Shown here one piece after another: positions 1 through 7,187 of a stretch of DNA of 64,000 nt; within the stretch, counting starts at the first letter, position 1; the number at the start of each line of letters is the position of its first letter. The stretch is taken from positions 120,039-184,038 of the forward strand of contig CAYUSP010000005.1 of assembly GCA_964447405.1 (NCBI GenBank), written 5' to 3'. This DNA comes from JALNZF01 sp964447405 (GTDB taxonomy: Bacteria > Nitrospirota > UBA9217). The notes beneath the pieces were generated by a model, which saw only the letters and a program-made list of their open reading frames with translations, did not search any database and had not been told where the DNA came from. Position numbers and translations under genes: made by a program.

Positions 1-532
1 ACCTGCTTAGAGAAGATGAAGAGTGGTGAGTTCTCGCTTGATCGCTTGACAAGAGACGATGCGAGATCACCCGGACTGGTCAAATCAGCGGCACAGAAAT
101 CGGCATCATAATTGATCCCGACGTAATAGCCAGGGTAAAGCGGGATCAAAGTTAACGGTAATCGACAAGAGCTATGCTACTTAACTTTAACTTCATCGTC
201 AAAGTATATCTCTGAACCACTGTGCAAGTCAATAAAAAGTCCCGATACGAGTAGAAAGGAAACATCCTTTCGCTGCGAATCGGGACGAAATACCGGCTGC
301 GCTTTGAATCATGGAAGAATCACGTGTTGTTCACATTTTTCTCGAACGACATAGGTTCTGGTGAAGCATACACAGCATTACTTTTTTCTTGGGGGGGAAG
401 AAGTATGCCGCCAACACACCAGCCCTATGGATAGTTGAGAAAAAGTCAGAGCGCAACCTATAGTGATAATAGCATTGAATCCTTGTATGTCAATAAACCT
501 TAAGTTGTATTTTATAAATATCTTCTGATTGT
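1..532. other. Intergenic / window edge, no confident gene
   Basis: No recognisable gene lies here. Two short frames stay open to the window edge: a plus frame closing with TAA at 109-111, and a minus frame running off position 1 from about 165. Neither has a recognisable domain or ribosome-binding site, so either could be a truncated neighbour or chance. The only well-supported element is a hairpin followed by a T-run on the minus strand at 234-286, listed separately. Between 290 and 532 the sequence is AT-rich with no open frame of note. Confidence 0.4.
234..286 (-). terminator. Rho-independent terminator, minus strand
   Basis: Arms 239-246 and 279-286 are complementary (8 bp). A second 7-bp stem at 254-260/265-271 closes a 4-nt loop, with a 7x7 internal loop between the stems. 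On the minus strand the stem is followed at once by five T at 234-238. It lies about 250 bp past the stop of the LuxR-type regulator and would end that leftward transcript. There is no T-run on the plus side. Confidence 0.6.
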
Positions 533-1177
533 TCAGGAATGAGAAAGCAGTGCAATAGCCTTAGTCCTGCTTTTTACATTGAGTTTTCGATATACTCGAT
601 AGAGATGTGTTTTGACCGTACGTTCGCTAATGCTGCTCCTATCGGCGATTTCTTTGTTCGATGCACCCTGTACTACGAGCGTAAGCATCTCCATTTCTCG
701 GCTCGTCAAGGGAAGAAGCCCCGGTACATGCGAAAGCAATACCTCCGGAGATACTGTTGGCCTCGCAATCGCTTTTTCAAGTATGCGCCTCTCAGCCCAT
801 ATCTCTCCGTCAAATACCGCATGAATGGCCTTCATCATGACCGAGGGAGGATCAGACACCTTGAGAAATCCCCTTACCCCTGCTTTAATATCCGCAATCA
901 GGTCATCGTCTTTTGTGTTGTCATGTAAAAGACATATGATCCGCGTGCACGGAGATTTAATCTGTAATGACCGAATAACCTTTGAAAGCGGGTGTTCTTT
1001 AAGAAGGGCGGAGTCGAACAGCAAAATATCCGAGTTCGAGTGAAACTGCCTGCCGAGAAATTCGCTACCGACTACAGAAGGAATGATATTCAGCGCAGCG
1101 TCTTTGCTGAGAATCGTTGAAATGTGGTCGAGAAGACTCGGATCGCCAATAGCAAGAATCAATCGTATTGCACTCAT
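533..1177 (-). CDS. LuxR/NarL-family response regulator
   Basis: The 214-residue protein has an N-terminal receiver-like domain (about 1-125) and a C-terminal LuxR-type helix-turn-helix (about 155-210). The DNA-binding region is clear from LTSREMEMLTLVVQGASNKE followed by the recognition-helix segment SERTVKTHLYRVYRKL. In the receiver part an Asp lies in the LLFD segment (near residue 55) and a Lys in the GFLK segment (near 105), as expected for the phosphoacceptor site and conserved lysine. The acidic pair near the N-terminus is reduced to one Asp (GDPS), so phosphorylation may be weak or absent. The start has a purine-rich RBS (GGGGGAATTC). No sensor kinase gene is adjacent, so the partner and target genes are unknown. 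A hairpin terminator lies downstream. Confidence 0.85.
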   Translation of the reverse strand: MSAIRLILAIGDPSLLDHISTILSKDAALNIIPSVVGSEFLGRQFHSNSDILLFDSALLKEHPLSKVIRSLQIKSPCTRIICLLHDNTKDDDLIADIKAGVRGFLKVSDPPSVMMKAIHAVFDGEIWAERRILEKAIARPTVSPEVLLSHVPGLLPLTSREMEMLTLVVQGASNKEIADRSSISERTVKTHLYRVYRKLNVKSRTKAIALLSHS

Positions 1178-1284
1178 GAATTCCCCCTGATAACTGCGTT
1201 TTGGGGCTTCCTCTATGTAATATTTTAGGTTGAGAATACCCTCTTGTCAAGGTCGATTGCGCAATAACTGTAAAGTGCTCTGCA

Positions 1285-1890
1285 TCAGATCCTAGTTTTT
1301 GATTCACCGTCATCCAGAAAAGGGTCGTCGATATCCTTGAGAAGATCGCCAAGCAAGACGAGCGGCAAGCCAACCACATTGTAAAAACATCCTTCGATCC
1401 TTTCAACCAGAAGAGCCCCGCGTTCTTGAATGCCGTATGCGCCGGCCTTGTCAAGCGGTTCTCCCGATGAGCTATAGGACATAATTTCCTGCTTCGTAAG
1501 ATTTTTGAACCAGACGCGGGTAGCGGCTGTTCGAGTCAGAGAGCGGCCGGTCGCTGCATCCATGACCGTAAGTCCGGTAATCACGAGATGAACCCTTCCC
1601 GAGAGTTGGCTGAGCATATGTTCAGCATCCCGGGCATCGATAGGCTTTCCAAAAACGCGACCATCCAGGACGACAATAGTGTCGGCACCTATGACGATTC
1701 CCTTCCTATGGCGCCCGGCTGTAACGCGTGCCTTTTCCTGTGCAATTCGACGCGCAAAATCCTCGGGGCTCTCATTCTCGCGGAAGCTCTCATCAATATT
1801 TGCGGGGTCAACTTGAAAGTCAATACCAATTTGCCGCAACAAAGCCTGGCGGCGAGGAGATTTCGAGGCAAGAATGATCATTGCATGCAT
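1285..1890 (-). CDS. maf: Maf-family nucleoside triphosphate pyrophosphatase
   Basis: The 201-residue protein matches the Maf/YhdE family, which hydrolyses non-canonical or modified nucleoside triphosphates (dTTP/UTP-type or m7GTP-type substrates) to the monophosphate, and was first linked to septum inhibition. The N-terminal signature ILASKSPRRQALLRQIG is intact. The later motifs VIGADTIVVLDG (catalytic-base Asp region) and GKPIDARDAEHML are present, and GEPLDKAGAYGIQERGALLV marks the C-terminal conserved block. Length is normal. Start at 1890 is preceded by GAGGAG at 9-nt spacing; a second ATG three codons in is the alternative. It sits between the short TPR gene and the LuxR regulator in the same direction. 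Confidence 0.93.
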   Translation of the reverse strand: MHAMIILASKSPRRQALLRQIGIDFQVDPANIDESFRENESPEDFARRIAQEKARVTAGRHRKGIVIGADTIVVLDGRVFGKPIDARDAEHMLSQLSGRVHLVITGLTVMDAATGRSLTRTAATRVWFKNLTKQEIMSYSSSGEPLDKAGAYGIQERGALLVERIEGCFYNVVGLPLVLLGDLLKDIDDPFLDDGESKTRI

Positions 1891-2026
1891 TGTGGACCAC
1901 TCCTCTTACGTCAAATATCGTAACCGGCAAGCGATGAATGGTCCATCAACATCCCAGAACCCTTCACACCCGCCATATTACCTTTGGCTGCATATCCTGT
2001 CAAGGTCATGCTACACTGGTTTCCTC

Positions 2027-2491
2027 TTACTGCACGTATGCATGATTCTGCCGTGAGTTGTCCTGCCTGGTGTGCTGCAACTGGTCCTTCCAGCAATCAA
2101 TAGTCGACATGATAACAAAGTCGGTTTGTGGCTGCGAAATGCCTTCTAAAGGCTCCAAGTTCAATCCACACGTTGATTTTGCATATTGAAACAATGTTAT
2201 CATCCAAGGTGCTTCTGTATTTTCCGGCTCTATGCGCAGTACTAGCCTGCACTGCGCCAATGCCTTATCAATAAATCCCAGGTCAAAATATTGCCTGGCT
2301 GCCGATAGATATTCCCTGGCTGCCTTTTCACATTGACCCAGTTTTTTATGAAAATCCCCTATCCTTACACGAATGATGGGATCTGGATTGATTTCATAAA
2401 GTTTCTTCATTTCCACTATCGCTTTCTGCCAATCCGCAAGACCAATATAGTTTTGCACGTTATCTTCGATAATTGTTTTTTCAAGAGCCAT
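2027..2491 (-). CDS. Short TPR protein, paralogue of the TPR-cNMP proteins at 13-15.6 kb
   Basis: Residues 1 to about 97 align without gaps to the N-terminal tetratricopeptide region of the proteins at 12987-14735 and 14783-15565. They share the D-W-K/Q-A-I-x-E-M-x-K-L-Y pattern, the block DPIIRVRIGD, and the block KALAQCRLVLRIEPENTEA. After this the sequence diverges and the protein ends at 154 residues, with none of the cyclic-nucleotide-binding domain seen in the other copies. It looks like a truncated or specialised family member. Its job is unknown; TPRs usually bind proteins. An RBS (GGAGAAAAC) precedes the ATG. It lies just downstream of the FimT-like prepilin and may be cotranscribed with it. 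Confidence 0.75.
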   Translation of the reverse strand: MALEKTIIEDNVQNYIGLADWQKAIVEMKKLYEINPDPIIRVRIGDFHKKLGQCEKAAREYLSAARQYFDLGFIDKALAQCRLVLRIEPENTEAPWMITLFQYAKSTCGLNLEPLEGISQPQTDFVIMSTIDCWKDQLQHTRQDNSRQNHAYVQ

Positions 2492-2526
2492 TGTTTTCTC
2501 CTTTTAACAGCATTTGATAGAAGTTA

Positions 2527-3021
2527 TCAATTAAGTGAGGGTATTCTAATGCGACCAGTTCGAGCCATACGAACCTCATACTGAGTCGTGCGTGTTTGAT
2601 CATCCTGGATACTGATAGTCCCTGCATTAGCAGTTCCATTAGGATTCATGTGAATATTGTTAACATTAGTGATTATGTGGACTCCCTGTGGTATGACAAA
2701 CCAGTCATGGTAAACTGTTTCCCACTTCTGGCTGCCAATCGATTGGTCACCGCGGGTCATACGGTATTTCTGGTTTGTAGAATCGAATTCCACACGGTAT
2801 TCAGAGTAGTTTGTGACTGCATTACAACGAGCTTCCAGCAACAGCAACCTAATGTGACGGGCAGTATTTCTGCATTCCACGTTTCCCAACCATTGCGCGA
2901 ACGATGGTATAGCGAACATCGAAATAATCGCTATAATACCGATCGTCATGAGTAACTCCACCAGGGAAATGCCACGTGTATTTCTGACCGTATCCCACCC
3001 TTTGCCCACATCTTCTCTCAT
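2527..3021 (-). CDS. GspH/FimT-like type IV prepilin
   Basis: The 164-residue protein carries a class III (prepilin) signal: a 17-residue basic leader ending in NTRG, then ISLVELLMTIGIIAIISMF with Glu at +5 of the mature protein. PilD-type peptidase would cut after the Gly and methylate the new N-terminus. The body matches the GspH/FimT minor pseudopilin pattern: the first helix continues to ARHIRLLLLEARCNAV, then a beta-rich C-terminal part follows. This is a second FimT-like gene, separate from the operon copy at 6667-7185 by an Ig-like lipoprotein gene and about 500 bp of spacer. The ATG at 3021 has a strong RBS (GGGAGGT) that can pair with an upstream complement (see 3026-3061). Confidence 0.85.
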   Translation of the reverse strand: MREDVGKGWDTVRNTRGISLVELLMTIGIIAIISMFAIPSFAQWLGNVECRNTARHIRLLLLEARCNAVTNYSEYRVEFDSTNQKYRMTRGDQSIGSQKWETVYHDWFVIPQGVHIITNVNNIHMNPNGTANAGTISIQDDQTRTTQYEVRMARTGRIRIPSLN

Positions 3022-3025
3022 AGTT

Positions 3026-3061
3026 ACCTCCCGAGTATTATGATTTATTGATGTGGGAGGT
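3026..3061 (-). promoter_or_regulatory. Possible RBS-sequestering hairpin before the FimT-like gene
   Basis: On the minus strand ACCTCCC (3055-3061) and GGGAGGT (3026-3032) are perfectly complementary over 7 bp with a 22-nt AT-rich loop. The second arm is the Shine-Dalgarno sequence itself, 4 nt before the ATG at 3021. Folding would hide the ribosome site. This is seen in the sequence; a regulatory role is inferred. Confidence 0.4.
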
Positions 3062-3539
3062 ATATCATGGCAGGGTGATGCTGAAATTGCGGATAACTGA
3101 GATTAATTGTTTGTCACAACTATAATTTGAAGCGACGTTGATACAGGCTGTAGATAAAGATGGCAACGATTTGGAGGATGTTCAGGAATCTTGCGATGTG
3201 GTCATGACAACAAATTGCAGAATTGATTAAATATCTTTCAGGTATTGAACAAATAATGAGGAAAAGGTCAAAATGCCGACTTGACATCTTGTCAGGAAGG
3301 ACATATCCAGAGAAAGAAGGGAACCGCTATCAGGGAGTAATGGAGAACGTCCCGGTAGATCTGATAGTTATTGCTGGCCTGATCAATCCTTATAAAACTT
3401 GGGTCTGCATTGAATTTCTATTGTCAGGACCATTCGTATTGATGCTATAACGACCGCACCGGCTATTCCACTCAGAAGCTATCTGTATGTTATTAATTGG
3501 CCTCAAATTCGTCGGACAACGCGAATAGGCGGGATGGTG
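3062..3539. other. Intergenic region with no supported gene
   Basis: This 478-bp gap lies between the Ig-like lipoprotein gene and the FimT-like gene. A minus-strand frame of about 68 codons ends at 3118 with a hydrophobic, then basic, C-terminus (IFIYSLYQRRFKL), preceded by an in-frame stop. It could be a decayed gene end, perhaps a transposase tail, but the match is too weak to name. The plus-strand frame 3223-3450 has no RBS or recognisable domain. No terminator is obvious. Confidence 0.35.
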
Positions 3540-4403
3540 TCATTTGATAGTGAATGAAAGGGCGTATTCAACAATGCCGCCATGTCCGTCTTTAACAACA
3601 ACAGTAACGTTTTTTTTACCGGTAAAATCAGCAGGGACTTGCCACGTCAATAGTCCCGTTGTTGGAGAGATTGTCATACCGTCTAGATCGGTTGCTAATG
3701 TAAATGTCAATTCATCATTATCAGGGTCCGTAGCCATTACCTGATAAGTATATACATTGCGATCGAATTTAAACTCATTATGTTCACTAATCACTGGGGG
3801 CGAGTTACCAATCTTACGATTAAACATGGCACTGCGGCCATAGGCTTCTCCATCATAAGGCGTAACACGGATTGTTATCAAATCGTCTCTTTTTAGCTGT
3901 CCTTCCATACCTTGTTCCCGGCCGGCGTGTTTACCATTTCGGGTCCATTCGTATAGCATGGTAACGGCATCCCCATCAATATCATTTCCTACAGCTTCTA
4001 TTTTTATTGTGTCGCCCTGCCTAATAATTTCCGGAAGCAGCTTCACATTTACGATCTCGGGAGGCGTATTCATTATTTTGACAACATTTGACAGCACTTC
4101 CCGTCCCAGGACAGTTGCCTTTGCCTGAATTGCAGACCCTTTTGCTGCTTCGCCACCGTTAAATTGTAAAGGAATAAGCGTTGTGAATGGTGTCCTGTCT
4201 ACAAACCATTCGATTTTCGCTCCTTGCAGGTCAAATCCTCTCGCAACTAACTGCAATGTTGAATTTCGTGTAGGTTCATTCGGGGTAACCTCCAATGCCA
4301 ATGCGGCATCCGTGCTACGCTCTGGCAAGGGAGTTGATGGTTTCTCCGAGGAACAGGATGAGCAAAGTATCGCAAGGATAATAATACTATTTATTATTTT
4401 CAT
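3540..4403 (-). CDS. Lipoprotein with Ig/cadherin-like domains
   Basis: The 287-residue protein begins with a lipoprotein signal: a short basic end, a hydrophobic stretch and the lipobox ILCSSC (Cys near residue 16). It would therefore be lipid-anchored on the periplasmic or outer-membrane side. The rest is beta-rich. The segment about 190-285 resembles a putative-Ig/cadherin-like domain, with TDPDNDELTFTLATDLDG, then a T-G-L-L-T-W-Q-V-P run and VVVKDGHGG. An earlier repeat carries NDIDGDAVTMLYEWTRNG. Such domains mediate adhesion or scaffolding. It lies immediately downstream of pilX in the same direction (83 bp), so a role with the pilus tip proteins is plausible but unproven. Confidence 0.75.
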   Translation of the reverse strand: MKIINSIIILAILCSSCSSEKPSTPLPERSTDAALALEVTPNEPTRNSTLQLVARGFDLQGAKIEWFVDRTPFTTLIPLQFNGGEAAKGSAIQAKATVLGREVLSNVVKIMNTPPEIVNVKLLPEIIRQGDTIKIEAVGNDIDGDAVTMLYEWTRNGKHAGREQGMEGQLKRDDLITIRVTPYDGEAYGRSAMFNRKIGNSPPVISEHNEFKFDRNVYTYQVMATDPDNDELTFTLATDLDGMTISPTTGLLTWQVPADFTGKKNVTVVVKDGHGGIVEYALSFTIK

Positions 4404-4486
4404 TTAATTAGCCGTTTGACCGGTTTAGGATGTAATATCTATTGCTAATCTTGCTCAGAAGAAATTGCTTTTGATTTTTCAGTGAA

Positions 4487-5164
4487 TCAAAACTGATAGA
4501 GAACCGAGATCTTGGCTCGTTCATCTACTCTGTTGCTGTTCTCCGATACCACCTCAACTCCGTAAAGATACGAAATAGGGGTCACAGCGACTAGTCCCGT
4601 GTTCGATGTGGCAACTGAACCAGTGAGGTTCCCCGTCTCTGCCACGGTGTTGCCAACTGTTGTTGCTACTATCTTTGCATATACTCGATATGTTCCAAGA
4701 TCTACACGCATATCATAGCTTGTTGCGTCGGTGGGAGTGATACTTAATGATCTGTTACAGTTCGCATTCCATGACGCTGATTGCGACATTAGCTTGGCAT
4801 TCAGCCCACTGCCCGTACTTCCTGAGCAAAGCATCGGTGTCGTGATGGCAAAATTACTCAAATTGGCACTACCGATAAGAGTGGTATCTCCTCTGGCTGA
4901 AATTAACTGGCAAATTACATTTCCACCGCCTATACCTGCCTCAAGCGCTGTTTTATATCTTTTCTGGAGTCCTGAAGACTGCGTTCCCGTGGTGATCAGG
5001 TATATCATTGCCGTTACGAGTGTGAGTGCAACTGCCGACAGCACCAGTACCACGACAAGGACAATGCCTTTTTCCGACCGAATACTGTATCCAGCAGTTA
5101 ATGCATTCTCAGACTGACGTATGTTCCCATCTCTTGACCGTTGTGTTCTGCGATCTATCATCAT
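4487..5164 (-). CDS. pilX: PilX-like minor pilin assembly protein
   Basis: The 225-residue protein follows pilW by 11 bp in a minor-pilin operon, the usual PilX place. After a basic leader ending in SEKG comes a long hydrophobic helix (IVLVVVLVLSAVALTLVTAM), then the characteristic GTQSSGLQKRYKTALEAG continuation seen in PilX N-terminal domains. As in other PilX proteins the +5 Glu of major pilins is missing (a Val is found). The leader is about 33 residues, longer than usual, and no internal ATG offers a shorter form. The C-terminal half is small-residue-rich and probably beta-structured. PilX helps initiate pilus assembly together with PilV, PilW, FimT and PilY1. Confidence 0.8.
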   Translation of the reverse strand: MMIDRRTQRSRDGNIRQSENALTAGYSIRSEKGIVLVVVLVLSAVALTLVTAMIYLITTGTQSSGLQKRYKTALEAGIGGGNVICQLISARGDTTLIGSANLSNFAITTPMLCSGSTGSGLNAKLMSQSASWNANCNRSLSITPTDATSYDMRVDLGTYRVYAKIVATTVGNTVAETGNLTGSVATSNTGLVAVTPISYLYGVEVVSENSNRVDERAKISVLYQF

Positions 5165-5175
5165 TTCCCTCGTAC

Positions 5176-6279
5176 TTACCTAAGGCCATTCGGTCTAACT
5201 ATCAATGTATAAAGCTTCCAACGATAATTCTGATAATTTGGTATTAGAGCAAGGTTGTAAATCCTCCCACCCCCAACAGGTCCGACACGATAGACATTGC
5301 CGGGATAGGTACCATCGAAGCTCCTGTCTCGCTCTCCTTCTTGCGCCAATATGTACACTTGAATCTCTTTCAACTGGTCACGCACAATCTGTGCAGAAGC
5401 CGCTCCGACGAGTCCGTCACTTTGTGTATAAGGCGGACCGGTTCCCCCAGTATCAAGAAGCGTAACAACCTGCATGTCTGCAACACAATCGAGCAGCGGT
5501 AAAATTTCGGTAAATGCACCACTTCGTATGTTTACGATAGCCTTAACGAGAGTCCCTGTTCCCGTCGCGCATCTTCCCGGATTTGCAACCCTTGTTGTGG
5601 TCACGAAATAATCAGCCCTGTTAAACGGCATCCGCAAGGGAGTCGCATTAGCATCATCCAGGCCATAGATTATCCTGGTTTCGCTCGGGTCAGCATAAGG
5701 AGCTACACCGCCCACCGTTGTAAAAAAGCTGCCCCCGAATACAACGAGTGTCCTGCTGTTATTAACATTTGTACCTGGTGATATCACGATCACTCGCTCA
5801 TTGTTGCCAGCAGCAAAATTCTCGTTTCCACTGGTATTCCAAATTGTGGTTGTGCCATCGGTGAACAGGTAATTCCACTTTGTGTTGGCTTCATTAGTCG
5901 CAAGGTTGGCGGCTTTCAGAACAAGATAATCAGAGCCGTTAACGTTCCCCAATGTACCAGAAACGGGCATATTATCACCGCACTGGATTGCTCGCGGTGC
6001 ATTAGGCGAATCATTAAATACAGCAGCAGTGGGATCTGCCGCTTCGTTGTAAGCTGTTCCTACCACCCACGGAAGCCCATAACCTGCTTTCTCCATATCC
6101 CGCCTCAACATCTCAATGCCGATGACGCCTTCGATATTGGTCTCTGCAATCTTGCTTTGTTGCTTGTAGCCTCGCAACAAGCCCACAAACATATCCGAAC
6201 TGGCCGCAAGTAAAAATCCGATCAGACCAACAACCACCATAAGCTCGATAAGACTGAACCCTGCATCACGCTTCATCAT
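5176..6279 (-). CDS. pilW: PilW-like minor pilin
   Basis: The protein of 367 residues starts MMKRDAG|FSLIELMVVVGLIG, a short prepilin leader with Gly at the cleavage site and Glu at mature position 5. The helix continues into SSDMFVGLLRGYKQQ and the typical PilW segment IGIEMLRRDMEKAGYGLP. The long C-terminal part is a beta-rich globular domain. The start at 6279 overlaps the pilV stop by ATGA, which argues for translational coupling and against the in-frame ATG 20 codons upstream. PilW is a minor pilin of the tip/priming complex. Neighbours pilV (upstream) and pilX (downstream) confirm the assignment. Confidence 0.88.
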   Translation of the reverse strand: MMKRDAGFSLIELMVVVGLIGFLLAASSDMFVGLLRGYKQQSKIAETNIEGVIGIEMLRRDMEKAGYGLPWVVGTAYNEAADPTAAVFNDSPNAPRAIQCGDNMPVSGTLGNVNGSDYLVLKAANLATNEANTKWNYLFTDGTTTIWNTSGNENFAAGNNERVIVISPGTNVNNSRTLVVFGGSFFTTVGGVAPYADPSETRIIYGLDDANATPLRMPFNRADYFVTTTRVANPGRCATGTGTLVKAIVNIRSGAFTEILPLLDCVADMQVVTLLDTGGTGPPYTQSDGLVGAASAQIVRDQLKEIQVYILAQEGERDRSFDGTYPGNVYRVGPVGGGRIYNLALIPNYQNYRWKLYTLIVRPNGLR

Positions 6280-6692
6280 TGCTGTTTCCTCATTATCGAC
6301 GTAATCGTGTGCGTGTAATTCTGATTTTTGTAGCTCCATGCTATTGCCATGGTTATCTGTTTACTGTCCCCGCTTATATTATTGATCGTACGCGTAGGAG
6401 TATAATTGATCGTGAATGCACGAATGGTTCTCGAAACAACCGCTTCCACTGTTATACCCGCTGTAAGATTTGCGTCAACGGCAGTATCGGTAAATGGAAG
6501 GCTCTTCAACTGATTCATCCTCATCTCCGCGATAGCAACTGCTTCATCCCTCAAAGTGTTTTGCAGATTCGTGCTCATGCCGATGATCGTTGTCTGCATC
6601 AGTGCAAGGGAGACCACCATCAAGATCACGAGCGAGATCATCATCTCGATCAATGTCACACCTTTTTTATTGAATATCACAATTTGCTCCAT
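6276..6692 (-). CDS. pilV: PilV-like minor pilin
   Basis: The 138-residue prepilin has an 11-residue leader ending NKKG, then VTLIEMMISLVILMVVSLAL with Glu at +5. The following segment, with paired Ala/Glu and NQLKSLPF, fits the PilV family, whose members are short type IV minor pilins with a beta-sheet head. The gene overlaps the FimT gene before it by about 26 bp and pilW after it by 4 bp. It would act in the periplasmic assembly-initiation complex of the type IV pilus. Confidence 0.87.
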   Translation of the reverse strand: MEQIVIFNKKGVTLIEMMISLVILMVVSLALMQTTIIGMSTNLQNTLRDEAVAIAEMRMNQLKSLPFTDTAVDANLTAGITVEAVVSRTIRAFTINYTPTRTINNISGDSKQITMAIAWSYKNQNYTHTITSIMRKQQ

Positions 6693-7185
6693 TCAAAGAC
6701 CCCATAGCGATTCGTGTTTGCGCCAGTACAATGCAGTTATATGCCGCACGAGCTCCTGCTCCCACAGAGAGTATTTGCTGCGCTCCAAACGGCCCTGGAT
6801 CTACAAATGTCAACCCTCTCGGATCGAATCTGATCCAGTTGACTGCAGCGGCTGGTACAGTCAAAGTAAAATTGGCGGTTAGGTTCTTCTGCAAAATTAG
6901 CGTATCAGCGGCTGTTTGCAGCACTCCGTCTCCATCCGGAGCAGGGCTCGTGTCTTCATAGATGGTGTATCGAGTTGCTGTCATGACCACAAAAAACATT
7001 CTATTTCGCTGCATCGCCTGCACCCGTACATTCATGAGGTCCGTATGCAGCTCTTTTGTCTGACCTTCCAGCCGGTATTGGTTCATCCATACACTTCCTG
7101 AGACTATCGCAATGGCAAGAAGTATGCCGATGATAATCATGGCCACGATCAGCTCTATCAGTGATAATCCACGATTGTTCATCAT
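6667..7185 (-). CDS. fimT: FimT/GspH-like minor pilin
   Basis: The protein of about 172 residues has leader MMNNRG and mature start LSLIELIVAMIIIGILLAIA, with Glu at +5. The region after the helix, TDLMNVRVQAMQRNRMFFVV, is the hallmark of GspH/FimT pseudopilins, and the C-terminal domain includes WIRFDPRGL. The ATG at 7185 is chosen because GAGAGAAG sits at good spacing; GTG at 7191 would overlap the PilY1 stop, and 7182 is also possible. It is the first minor pilin after pilY1 in the operon. FimT-like pilins take part in assembly and, in some bacteria, DNA binding during transformation. Confidence 0.85.
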   Translation of the reverse strand: MMNNRGLSLIELIVAMIIIGILLAIAIVSGSVWMNQYRLEGQTKELHTDLMNVRVQAMQRNRMFFVVMTATRYTIYEDTSPAPDGDGVLQTAADTLILQKNLTANFTLTVPAAAVNWIRFDPRGLTFVDPGPFGAQQILSVGAGARAAYNCIVLAQTRIAMGSLNGANCDIQ

Positions 7186-7187
7186 GA

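Noticed and set aside
3223..3450. Plus-strand 75-codon open frame
   Set aside because: No RBS, no recognisable domain, and codons look random in the gap between the FimT-like and lipoprotein genes.
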